A stretch of 64,000 nucleotides of DNA, from assembly GCF_002902845.1 (NCBI RefSeq), contig NZ_PPTF01000002.1, positions 33,986 through 97,985 on the forward strand, given 5' to 3'. A model generated the notes under the pieces. The model did no database searches and was not told where the DNA came from. It saw only the letters and a list, made by a program, of their open reading frames with translations. The position numbers and the translations under genes are program-made. Shown here piece after piece: positions 8,291 through 15,978 of the stretch; within the stretch, counting starts at the first letter, position 1, and every line of letters starts with the position of its first letter. This stretch comes from Chromobacterium sinusclupearum. GTDB taxonomy: Bacteria; Pseudomonadota; Gammaproteobacteria; Burkholderiales; Chromobacteriaceae.

Positions 8291-9223
8291 TTAGGATCTA
8301 GAAGCATCGTACTCACTCCACTTTTCCATCATGGATGGATTGCGAACATCTTCCCAAGGCGGAGAAACTTGGATGCCATCTCGGTAAAAAATTACCCTAC
8401 CGCTCAACTCATCCCAGTGACGATATAAATATCTCAATTCCGACGATGTTATACTTGCCCCACCTTCAGCAGCGTTCTTTCTGACAACGCCATTCATATT
8501 CATTCCATCTAAAATGAAATGCAGCTTTCTTGGGCTATCTCCCGGCTGATCAATCAACATGGCAATACCACTCTTGCTACCACGTTTCCACCACTCCCAC
8601 TCATCCGCATGTTTGCTTGTAATGCGAAGCTTTTCGTGCTTGGTCGCAATCTCTTTATAAGAGTCGAAATCAAACCCTATCTCTTTAGTGCGACCTATCT
8701 TTGCCTTATCCACCGCGACATCAATATCTTTTTTGGAAACTAAATTCGCATGTCCACGCTGTATTTTGCTAAATTTTTCGGACAGTGCTGAACGCATCGG
8801 ATCGTTGTAACTATTAATCACCATAGAGGCGCAAGACCTGACTTTTCTCGCCCATTTGTTATCATCCGCAGGATGGGATTTGTGAAACTCCTCTACACGC
8901 CGCAAATAGGGCTCGCGTCCTGCACTAGTGCCATACATCAAATCTCCCTTATGGAAATTTTTCACAATCGGATCTTTGGCCTGAGCCTCAGCACGTACCG
9001 GAGCCGCCACAGCTGACTTCTGGTTTAGCCCACAGAGCCTGCTCTCTACCACAGGCCCCCGCCCGCTCCGGCTTCCCTCCAAGGATATATTTCCCCCCTG
9101 ACGTACCCCGGCTACAGCTTTGGCCAAAGTGGTTCTTGTGCCAGTACTGGCACGCGTCGCGGCAATGCTATCCGCGCGCGGGGTGATAGGCGTACTGCCG
9201 CCACGTATGGAGAGATTGGGCAT
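8291..9223 (-). CDS. candidate T3SS effector (310 aa)
   Basis: The N-terminal 60 residues are rich in Ser/Thr/Arg/Gly with no hydrophobic signal, characteristic of a T3SS substrate. The C-terminal portion has a distinctive block (LHFILDGMN, ELRYLYRHWDEL, VIFYRDGIQVSPPWE) that I associate with uncharacterised secreted proteins of animal-pathogen T3SSs, but I cannot name the family. A short DGMN/ELRYLYR-type domain at the end suggests a conserved fold. It lies directly downstream of the sptP-like operon terminator on the same strand, probably with its own promoter. Function is unknown. Confidence 0.6.
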   Translation of the reverse strand: MPNLSIRGGSTPITPRADSIAATRASTGTRTTLAKAVAGVRQGGNISLEGSRSGRGPVVESRLCGLNQKSAVAAPVRAEAQAKDPIVKNFHKGDLMYGTSAGREPYLRRVEEFHKSHPADDNKWARKVRSCASMVINSYNDPMRSALSEKFSKIQRGHANLVSKKDIDVAVDKAKIGRTKEIGFDFDSYKEIATKHEKLRITSKHADEWEWWKRGSKSGIAMLIDQPGDSPRKLHFILDGMNMNGVVRKNAAEGGASITSSELRYLYRHWDELSGRVIFYRDGIQVSPPWEDVRNPSMMEKWSEYDASRS

Positions 9224-9244
9224 AACAACTCCTAATCAGGGATG

Positions 9245-9274
9245 AAAAAACTCCCCGGCCGTTTGCCGGGGGAG
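9245..9274 (-). terminator. terminator of the sicP-sptP operon
   Basis: CTCCCCGGC (9251-9259) pairs with GCCGGGGGAG (9265-9274), and six T residues follow on the minus strand. It is 10 bp past the stop of the phosphatase gene. Confidence 0.85.
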
Positions 9275-9283
9275 ATGAAGCGA

Positions 9284-10618
9284 TCAGACATTGGCGTAGA
9301 GAAGCTCACTCCGCTCCAATACCTGTTTGCCGCAACGCAAGGCCAACTCGACCAGTTGCTCGCGCTGGCCTTTATCCTCCGCCATGCGGTGGTTACGCGT
9401 GGCGCGCTCGTCAGCGATGATTCGCTCCAGACTGGCCTTGGAGTCTGGTTTGACCAGTTCCATGGCTGCGATCAGCGTGCCAGTGCGGCCGACACCACCG
9501 CGGCAGTGGATCATGGGCAATGCCTCTGGAGCGGCGACGTTGGCGTAGATGGGCGCACGCAGCGCCTTGCCCTCCTTGTCCACTTCGCGCGCCAACTGAG
9601 CCAGCTTTTCCAACTGAGCAGCATCTTTTAACGTGCCGTGGTCCCGCCAATTCGTAACGTGCAAGGCAGGCAGAGTGAAAGGCTCGCAACCGTCCATGGT
9701 AATCGTCAGGTCGTAACGATGAGCATGCAGACCATCCAAATCGATCCTTCCTCCATTGGGGGTCTTACTGGCGACGGTAACACCGTCGTAGGTATGCCTT
9801 CCCTCCGTGAAATATGGCGGCAATTTGCCCTCGCCTTCGCCTACCTGGTCATGACCGGCTAGTACCATCAATGACGAGCACCCCTGCTCGACTAACATAC
9901 GCAGGTGCGCGCCCAACGCTGCCCGGCTACCCTGCGGGTACTGGCCAGCCAAGGCGGCCGGACGGCCTTCGATGGCGATCCGATTCACCGCCAGTTGGCC
10001 CACCTGGGTAGCGCCAGCGGTGGGAACTGAAGACGGTGAGAAGCGAGCATGGGTGATCGAGTTGGGGGCCGCATACGCCGGCCGGTTTACGCTGCCCAGC
10101 GCTTTGTCCAATTCACTCAGCAGAGCCTGGGGATCGACCGGGACGGCCGGAGCCATCGGAGTGGACACAGCACGGCTTGGCACGGTCTGGCACGGCGGCG
10201 TGGCGTCCGGGATCCTTCCTTGCGCTTGCCGCTCGGCAAAACTGACGTGCACAGGCTCCGCCTGTTGCTGCCTCTCCACGGACTGCTCAACTTGTCGGAT
10301 CAAGCGCATGGTCAAAGGCTTGGGATTATTCAGATCCAGCCCAGCATCGCGCAAAGCGCCATCGCGATATTGCGGGGACAAGGTCTGGATGAAAGTCTCC
10401 AGCGCGGCCTGGTTTTCCATCTTGATGGTTTGCACGTGCGCCCGCACCGCATCGAGATTGCGTAACAGCGGCAACTGTCCCAGCCAGCTGAGCACGCGGC
10501 CGCCCAATCCTTCGCGCGCGACGTGCACGCGGACTTGGTCTTGCACTTGATCAGTACGCAGGCGTTGATCCGGCCCGACAGCGCTTACATAGTTAGTGTT
10601 CAGTGTCAGAGCCATCAT
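9284..10618 (-). CDS. sptP: SptP/YopH-type protein tyrosine phosphatase effector
   Basis: The 444-aa protein ends in a classical tyrosine phosphatase domain (about residues 205-435). Its P-loop HCRGGVGRTG has nucleophile Cys372 and Arg378. The segments AGQYPQ, LPPYF, ALHVTNW and MIHC parallel Yersinia YopH and the C-terminal half of Salmonella SptP. Unlike SptP (543 aa), I see no YopE/ExoS-type GAP signature in the N-terminal 200 residues, so it is YopH-like in architecture. The general-acid loop reads W324-R325-D326 instead of WPD; CGG replaces a proline codon by one base. The start overlaps the sicP stop (ATGATG/TGA), implying coupling to its chaperone. Expected role: dephosphorylating host proteins after T3SS delivery. 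Confidence 0.88.
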   Translation of the reverse strand: MMALTLNTNYVSAVGPDQRLRTDQVQDQVRVHVAREGLGGRVLSWLGQLPLLRNLDAVRAHVQTIKMENQAALETFIQTLSPQYRDGALRDAGLDLNNPKPLTMRLIRQVEQSVERQQQAEPVHVSFAERQAQGRIPDATPPCQTVPSRAVSTPMAPAVPVDPQALLSELDKALGSVNRPAYAAPNSITHARFSPSSVPTAGATQVGQLAVNRIAIEGRPAALAGQYPQGSRAALGAHLRMLVEQGCSSLMVLAGHDQVGEGEGKLPPYFTEGRHTYDGVTVASKTPNGGRIDLDGLHAHRYDLTITMDGCEPFTLPALHVTNWRDHGTLKDAAQLEKLAQLAREVDKEGKALRAPIYANVAAPEALPMIHCRGGVGRTGTLIAAMELVKPDSKASLERIIADERATRNHRMAEDKGQREQLVELALRCGKQVLERSELLYANV

Positions 10619-11025
10619 TTCCCCCGCAATTGTTCAGTGTCGCGGACCATTGCGCTGAGCTTTTCCTGGCGGTTGGTAAAGATCTCCAGTCGCTCAAAGA
10701 CTGCGGCGGTGTCGCCCGGTTCTTCGATACGCTCCAAGTAGAGCAACGCCTGCGCTTCGGGCTCGTAAGCCAGCGCGCCCGCGCGCTGGGCGTGCAGCTC
10801 CAGGTTCATCATCAACAGCTCGCGCCAGAAAGCGGCGCCCCTATCCGGGCTCACCTTGCCCAGCAGGCCACGCAAGGTCCAGCCTTGATCGTCGGCTTGC
10901 AGCGCGAGCAGCAGCTGTTCATCCAGCATCAGCAGACATTGGCGGTTATCGTCAAAACTCAAGGGCAGGCCCAGGCGTTCACCCAGGAGAGCCAAGTATT
11001 CTTTGTGCATATCCATCGTATTCAT
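10615..11025 (-). CDS. sicP: SicP-like class I T3SS chaperone (CesT family)
   Basis: The 136-aa acidic protein has the CesT/SicP layout: an N-terminal helix (EYLALLGERLGLPL), beta strands (CLLMLDEQLLLALQA), a central WTLRGLLGKV segment and a C-terminal helix. It would bind the N-terminal region of the phosphatase encoded next and keep it unfolded for InvC. The 4-bp overlap with that gene matches sicP-sptP in Salmonella. Several nearby ATGs (M1, M4, M6) are possible and the Shine-Dalgarno is weak. A HilA-type box lies 79 bp upstream. Confidence 0.82.
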   Translation of the reverse strand: MNTMDMHKEYLALLGERLGLPLSFDDNRQCLLMLDEQLLLALQADDQGWTLRGLLGKVSPDRGAAFWRELLMMNLELHAQRAGALAYEPEAQALLYLERIEEPGDTAAVFERLEIFTNRQEKLSAMVRDTEQLRGK

Positions 11026-11103
11026 CTCTATGGCGTTGTACGCCGCTTGTTATTGTTGAGGTCCAGCCGGGATGCATTGAGCGTAGGCAAAGTACTCAAA
11101 GAG

Positions 11104-11122
11104 ATCCTGATGTAAAGCTGAT
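11104..11122 (-). promoter_or_regulatory. HilA-type box upstream of sicP
   Basis: On the minus strand the sequence is ATCAGCTTTACATCAGGAT, a direct repeat of ATCAG with 11-bp periodicity. It differs at one position from the invA box and at two from the invF box. It ends 79 bp before the sicP start and is followed at similar spacing by GCCTACGCT, a possible -10. It implies that sicP-sptP has its own HilA-activated promoter. Confidence 0.65.
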
Positions 11123-11125
11123 GAA

Positions 11126-11626
11126 TCAGGACTTCGCCCCACGTCCCTGCTGTGTGGCGATGACTCGCGGAAGGCGGCGAGCACGGCGACGACGAGGCGG
11201 CCGATAGCGATACCAGACTCCATGCAGCCAGTGCAAGCACATCAACAGCCACTCACCGCGCTGTGGCGGGCGCGGAGTTGTCGGCTGCGGGTGGCGCACG
11301 ATGGCATCGTCGATATCGACGTCATCACAATCGTCGTTATCGAAATCCTGCTCGGCCAGCTGCAGGCACAGTCTCTTCAGCTCACTCGCCTGCAATACAC
11401 TCGCCTGCGATAGCGCGGAGAGCGGGCGCATACCGACGCGGCTCAAACGCTTCTCCAGACGCGGCGGACGCAGCGGCTCTTCGCCGCTGTCCTCCAGCGT
11501 CAAGTCAGCTCCCCCCTCCACCGCGCGCAAGCGCTGTTGCAGCGGGCTGCCTGCCTCATCTGCCATGACTGGCAGCCCCGCCTTCCATTGCATGGGCCTT
11601 GTCGGCCCTATCTTTAACGGCAACAA
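11126..11626 (-). CDS. unknown 166-aa protein between iacP and sicP
   Basis: A TTG start is proposed because AAGGAGG lies 5-6 nt upstream, and in-frame ATGs have no such site. The protein has an acidic cluster (DFDNDDCDDVDIDD), a tryptophan/tyrosine-rich stretch (WLLMCLHWLHGVWYRY) and a strongly basic tail rich in Arg. I know no SPI-1 counterpart at this position. It starts 12 bp after iacP and is co-transcribed with the sip genes, so it is probably a T3SS accessory protein or small substrate. Function is unknown. Confidence 0.6.
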   Translation of the reverse strand: MLPLKIGPTRPMQWKAGLPVMADEAGSPLQQRLRAVEGGADLTLEDSGEEPLRPPRLEKRLSRVGMRPLSALSQASVLQASELKRLCLQLAEQDFDNDDCDDVDIDDAIVRHPQPTTPRPPQRGEWLLMCLHWLHGVWYRYRPPRRRRARRLPRVIATQQGRGAKS

Positions 11627-11638
11627 ATCCTCCTTATC

Positions 11639-11908
11639 TCAAGGTTGCCCTCCTTCGCGCTGGCCCGCGCCCGCCAAGCGGCGCTCAACCACCCGGCACA
11701 CATCGGCCACCGTCTTGATGCTGACCAAGTCTTCGACACCCAGCTCGATATCGAAGGCGTCATTCAAGGTCAGCAGCAGGTCCATCAGGTCCAGCGAGTC
11801 TAGGTAGAGCTGATCCACCAATTGGGTTTCAGGCTGCAGCTGGGCGGGGTCCACCGACAGATGCTCGGTCATCAGCGCCAGCACGCTTTGTTCAATGCTT
11901 GGGTACAT
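11639..11908 (-). CDS. iacP: IacP acyl carrier protein
   Basis: The 89-aa protein has the acyl-carrier motif LDSLDLMDL, with Ser38 as phosphopantetheine attachment site, and the usual four-helix pattern. The ATG at 11908 is used because GAGGAA lies about 8 nt upstream; it overlaps the end of sipA by 17 bp. In Salmonella, IacP sits in the same place after sipA and influences translocator secretion. Here it sits between sipA and the 166-aa gene, so the role is likely conserved. Confidence 0.9.
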   Translation of the reverse strand: MYPSIEQSVLALMTEHLSVDPAQLQPETQLVDQLYLDSLDLMDLLLTLNDAFDIELGVEDLVSIKTVADVCRVVERRLAGAGQREGGQP

Positions 11909-14813
11909 TGCGCAAGTTCCTCGCATCGAAATGCAGGCCATCGGTGCTCAAAGTAACCGGCTGCGGCTTAAGCGGATCGCCCTGCCTGGCCGGGCGCATC
12001 TGGGCTGCCCAGTCCTGCCACGACTCGTTGCTCTCCGGCTTCAACCACTCCATGACGGTCGCCACCACCGGAGGGGCGGATTTCACCTTGTCGTCGTTGG
12101 AGAACATGCCGTTCTGGCACACCATGTCGCCCACCAGGCGCTTCAGCGCCTCCTTGCGCGCTTTCAGCTGTTCAGCATTGGAGTCCAGCATGCTGCGCAG
12201 CTTTTGGGCATCGTCCTGACTCACCGCGCCGTGTTGGCCATTGACCATTTTGAAGCGCAGCTCTGCTAACTCAGCCCGTGCCGCTTGCGGCTGGTTAGGC
12301 TGCAACTCCACGCCATCCATGCAGGCTCGCAACAGTTCCTTCTCCGCGTTGAACAGACCAGCCTGCTGCTGACGCTGGCGCGATGCCGCCGTCGACAAGG
12401 TATACAGCGCCCGCGGTGTTTGCAGCTTCAGTCCGGCAAACGAATCTGCGTCTTTGCTGGCGTCTGCCGCAACGGTGGCGCTAACGGTCGGCTTCTGGGA
12501 GCGAATGGGTCCGGCCTCGCTCCGTGGCGATGATGTTTCCCGCGCGCCTTGATTCTGCGACAGGGTGTCGCGATCAGCAGCCGAATGCTCGGTAGTCCAT
12601 TCCCGCCGTTCCTGCACCGGCGACAAGGCGGCGCCAGTCTTCATCGTGGTTTCAACGGCAGTATCGACAGTGGCGGTCTGCTCAGCATTATCCTGCGCCC
12701 TGAGCCCCGTCTTTGCGGCGTCATTCGGCATGGCAGCACCCGGCGACGTACCCGGAATCAAACGCGGCGCCTTCACCAACTTGGCCCCGCCAGCGCGGCG
12801 CAAATCAAGAGACGCCACCGAACGGAACTGCTGCGCCATCGTCACAGCGTCTTCCGCGCCATCTGTCATCGCCGCGGCGTCTGCCCGCGCTATCGGATCC
12901 GTGCCCACGCCATGCACCATCTGCCGCAGCGATGAAGCGCTAGACGAGGTGGTTGTGGCGCTGGCCTTGACCACGGCCAAGGCCGACAGGAAGGGGGTGA
13001 GCATCGGGTTGCCGCCGCCATTCAGCAGATTGGTGCTGCGCGCCAGGCGCTGCGCCTCGCTGCGCAGTTGTATAAACAGAGGATTCTTGGCCTGCAGCTG
13101 CTTGACAACTAGCTGGCTCAGTTGCGCGGTGTAATCCTTGAGCGTGTCGCTGGCCTCGCCTTGGGCAAACTGCTGCAATACATTGTCCTGCTCCTTCCCC
13201 CAGCCGGAGAGATCATTGGGCAGCACCGCGTTGCGCATCAAATCAAAGTCCCGGCGCAGCTGCATCGGCTGCGCCGGATGCGGCTCCAGAGCGTCGCGCA
13301 ACATGCTCACAAACAGGCGCTCGGCCGGGAGGCGGTCGTCCTGAGAGTGGAACTGCCAGCTGCCCAAGTAGGCCGGACTCGGCAGGTTGCGCAGCGGTCC
13401 GTCGCGGAACTGCAGCGTGGAGAAGTCTTGACTGGGCCTTGTATCGCCCGCTGCGTTCGTCTGCTGCAACACGCTGCTGCCGGTAGCGGCCACGCCATCA
13501 TCCTGGGTGGACGCGTGCGCAACGCTAGCGTTGGCCTGGGTGCTGGCGTCGGTGCGCGTGGCATTGTTGGTCAACTTGTCATCCCCGCCTGCTTGATCCC
13601 TGGCCAGAGTTGGGATAGAACCAGCCTGCGTCGACGTACGTTGCAGCGTTTGAGGCGGCGCTCCCCACATGAAATCCTCGACACGTTCTGTCGTCCTGCC
13701 CGTGCCCGCCTGCGCTGCGTGCGTGTCATTCTGCCGCTGGTTGACGCACTGTCTGACATTTACCGCCATTGGCGTCTGCCGTCCACGGCCGCCTTGCCGC
13801 GTGAAGCGGCGGCTGTTGTTGATATGGCGGCTGTTGTCGATGTGGATGTCACCGATATTGAAGGTGATTCCGCCCGGCGCCGGCTGCTGCGGCCCGGCGG
13901 CCGCGGGATCACCGGGGCCTGTCGGTTCGGCGGCGGGAGGCTTGGCCGCCGGCGGCACCGTATCCTTGGGCAGTCCGGCCAGAATGTTGCGCAGCAATAG
14001 CGGCAGCACGGCTACCGTGTCCAGGTCGCGCGCCAGTTTGCCGACGCCGTAGCCATTCCGCTCGATCAGCCCTTTCCGCGTCTCCCGCAGCGCGTCGAAA
14101 GCCTGCTTCGCAGCCTGGTCCACCACGCCGATGAGATTCTTGAGCGTCTCGTCGCCCAGTTGCTTCCCGCCCAGCTGTTCTTCCACATAGGCTCGAATGA
14201 AATGCATCACCTGCTGGACCATGAACTGATTGCCCAGCTGTAGGAAGTCGCCGCCGGTATGCTGCCTGGCAAAGTCAGCCAATTGGTGCTCCAACTTGCT
14301 GCGCTGCGTATATATCTGTTGGTCGGCCTTGGAGTCCCACGCGTCAAAGGCGGACCTGTCGCGGCCCAGCCCATCCCGGATGATTAGATCGGTGTACTGC
14401 TTCGCAAGCGCCTTGAGCTGCTCCTGTGCCTCCACACTCAGATCAGGCTTGGCCTGCAGCTGGCTATATACCTTGGCGAAGGCGTCGATTTCGCGCTGCG
14501 CATAGGCATTGCTCGAGGCGTCGAGTGTCTGCCGAAGCAACGCCTGTTTTCCCGGGGACGCCGCCGCGGCGAACAGCGCCTCGCGGGCCTGTTGCTTGAA
14601 TAGCGTGGAAAACTGATTGGGATCCAGCTTGGCGCTGCGCTGTGCGGAGTCCACCGTGGCCGGCGTGACGCTGGGCGACAAGGAGGAGGCTGGACAATTT
14701 TGTGCCCGGGTCAGCACCTGTCCCAACGCACTGGCCGGGCGGTCGTTGGCGCGCCACGCGGACAAATCCGGACAAGAATGAGCACGCTGCAATACGGAGG
14801 ATGCGATAGTCAT
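11892..14813 (-). CDS. sipA: SipA-like actin-binding effector, long form (973 aa)
   Basis: Identification rests on position (sicA-sipB-sipC-sipD-sipA-iacP) and on the C-terminal helical region (about 800-950; EKELLRACMDGVEL, FSNDDKVKSAPP), which I consider SipA-like. SipA bundles and stabilises host F-actin and rearranges vacuoles. At 973 aa it is much longer than Salmonella SipA (685 aa). The excess lies in a disordered middle (about 290-470) rich in Pro, Gly, Asn, Gln and Thr, with many short GDI/HIDNSRHINNS-type elements. AGGAG about 9 nt upstream of ATG supports the start. Its stop overlaps iacP. There is no Sec signal. Confidence 0.78.
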   Translation of the reverse strand: MTIASSVLQRAHSCPDLSAWRANDRPASALGQVLTRAQNCPASSLSPSVTPATVDSAQRSAKLDPNQFSTLFKQQAREALFAAAASPGKQALLRQTLDASSNAYAQREIDAFAKVYSQLQAKPDLSVEAQEQLKALAKQYTDLIIRDGLGRDRSAFDAWDSKADQQIYTQRSKLEHQLADFARQHTGGDFLQLGNQFMVQQVMHFIRAYVEEQLGGKQLGDETLKNLIGVVDQAAKQAFDALRETRKGLIERNGYGVGKLARDLDTVAVLPLLLRNILAGLPKDTVPPAAKPPAAEPTGPGDPAAAGPQQPAPGGITFNIGDIHIDNSRHINNSRRFTRQGGRGRQTPMAVNVRQCVNQRQNDTHAAQAGTGRTTERVEDFMWGAPPQTLQRTSTQAGSIPTLARDQAGGDDKLTNNATRTDASTQANASVAHASTQDDGVAATGSSVLQQTNAAGDTRPSQDFSTLQFRDGPLRNLPSPAYLGSWQFHSQDDRLPAERLFVSMLRDALEPHPAQPMQLRRDFDLMRNAVLPNDLSGWGKEQDNVLQQFAQGEASDTLKDYTAQLSQLVVKQLQAKNPLFIQLRSEAQRLARSTNLLNGGGNPMLTPFLSALAVVKASATTTSSSASSLRQMVHGVGTDPIARADAAAMTDGAEDAVTMAQQFRSVASLDLRRAGGAKLVKAPRLIPGTSPGAAMPNDAAKTGLRAQDNAEQTATVDTAVETTMKTGAALSPVQERREWTTEHSAADRDTLSQNQGARETSSPRSEAGPIRSQKPTVSATVAADASKDADSFAGLKLQTPRALYTLSTAASRQRQQQAGLFNAEKELLRACMDGVELQPNQPQAARAELAELRFKMVNGQHGAVSQDDAQKLRSMLDSNAEQLKARKEALKRLVGDMVCQNGMFSNDDKVKSAPPVVATVMEWLKPESNESWQDWAAQMRPARQGDPLKPQPVTLSTDGLHFDARNLRNVPKH

Positions 14814-14828
14814 GATTACTGTCTCCTA

Positions 14829-15833
14829 TCAGCCTTGCAGAAAGGCTTTGCAAGTTTCCAGGCAAGAACTGATGGTGCTGCTGAGCACCTTGACCAGGTT
14901 GTCGAACAAGGAGTTGGCATTGCTGTACTTCTGCGTCAGGGTCTGCAGCGTATTCTTTAGGTTTTCTTCCTGCGACTTGAAACCGGACTGCCAAGCCTGG
15001 AACTTGGCGTTATCAAGCTCCAGTTTGCCGTCGCCACCCGGCGTGCCCAGCTTGCCCAGCTCGTCTATCATGGTGTTGACCGGTGCCATATCGATGACAA
15101 CGACGTAGCTGCCGTCTGCCAGCCGCTTGACGCAGGAGCGCGGCAGACCCAGCTCGTCTGCCCATTCCTCGGCTTTTTCCTGTGTGGCACCAGTCACATT
15201 GCCGTTGCTGTCCGCTGCCGGAAACAGGATGGCCTCCTTGTTGGGCAAGGAGAACTTGTCCTTCAGCTGCTGCAGCGCGCTCTTCAGCGCGTTAACGTCG
15301 AGCTTGACCGTATTGCTACTGCCGCCTGGAGTGATCCAGCCGCCCATCTTGGCCAGGATCTCGCTGAAAGCTTGGTAGAACGCGGTGTACTGGCCAACAA
15401 CATTCTCGTAGACGCCAAGATAGTCCTTGTTGATGTCGCCGATATACTTGGCGATCATTTCCCACAGCTTCGCATCGCTTTCGAATACCGTCTGGCTCAC
15501 CGACGACGTCTGCTGACCAGACAAGGGCGCGAGCGCGGTCTGAACATCCTGGCGCTGCTTCGGCGTCAGCGGCACATCGCTAGCAGCCAGGCCGTTAAGC
15601 CCGGAGGCAAACTGCTGCGTCGTCAACGCTCGTTCATCGGCATCGCCGGATCGCAAGGCCTGGCGCAAGGCATCAGCCTTGGCCTGAGCGTTTTCCAACG
15701 CGCTCTGCTTGGCGCTGGGCGGGATCGGCGCCCGCGCTATGGCGACATCGCTATCTACCGATGGCGCTTTCTGTTGCGCAGAGGGATAAGCCGTCATCAG
15801 CGGCGGCGTGAAAGTAGTTTGAATGCTGGTCAT
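14829..15833 (-). CDS. sipD: SipD needle-tip protein
   Basis: The ATG at 15833 gives 334 aa, near SipD (343 aa) and IpaD (332 aa). The open frame continues upstream but without coding character. The central part has Trp-containing segments (LWEMIAKYIGDINKDYLGVYENVVGQ split by polar turns), typical of the IpaD/SipD/BipD coiled-coil core, and the C-terminal helix (TLTQKYSNANSLFDNLVKVLS) is the tip-protein signature. It caps the PrgI needle, senses host contact and templates SipB/SipC insertion. It lies between sipC and sipA as in Salmonella. Confidence 0.9.
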   Translation of the reverse strand: MTSIQTTFTPPLMTAYPSAQQKAPSVDSDVAIARAPIPPSAKQSALENAQAKADALRQALRSGDADERALTTQQFASGLNGLAASDVPLTPKQRQDVQTALAPLSGQQTSSVSQTVFESDAKLWEMIAKYIGDINKDYLGVYENVVGQYTAFYQAFSEILAKMGGWITPGGSSNTVKLDVNALKSALQQLKDKFSLPNKEAILFPAADSNGNVTGATQEKAEEWADELGLPRSCVKRLADGSYVVVIDMAPVNTMIDELGKLGTPGGDGKLELDNAKFQAWQSGFKSQEENLKNTLQTLTQKYSNANSLFDNLVKVLSSTISSCLETCKAFLQG

Positions 15834-15923
15834 GTGGTTCCCCTGGTCACCTGCGCCCGGAGCCATGCGGCAGAAAGCCGCACCGGCCAAGGTGGCGCGA
15901 TGGCGGAAGCAATGTGGAGGAGG

Positions 15924-15945
15924 CCCCCGCCAGAAACGGCGGGGG
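15924..15945 (-). other. GC-rich hairpin between sipC and sipD
   Basis: CCCCCGCC (15924-15931) pairs perfectly with GGCGGGGG (15938-15945) around a 6-nt loop. No T-run follows on the minus strand, so it is more likely a processing/attenuation or mRNA-stability element than a terminator, possibly setting the SipB/C to SipD/A ratio. Confidence 0.5.
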
Positions 15946-15978
15946 AAGCAGGCGAAGAGACGCCTATGCTGAGCGGGA

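Noticed and set aside
9284..10000. YopE/SptP-type GAP domain in the phosphatase
   Set aside because: The N-terminal half lacks the expected GxLR arginine-finger segment. The domain is absent or too divergent to claim.
12549..14000. Plus-strand open frames opposite sipA
   Set aside because: Shadow frames caused by the GC-rich codon bias of sipA; no Shine-Dalgarno or protein features.
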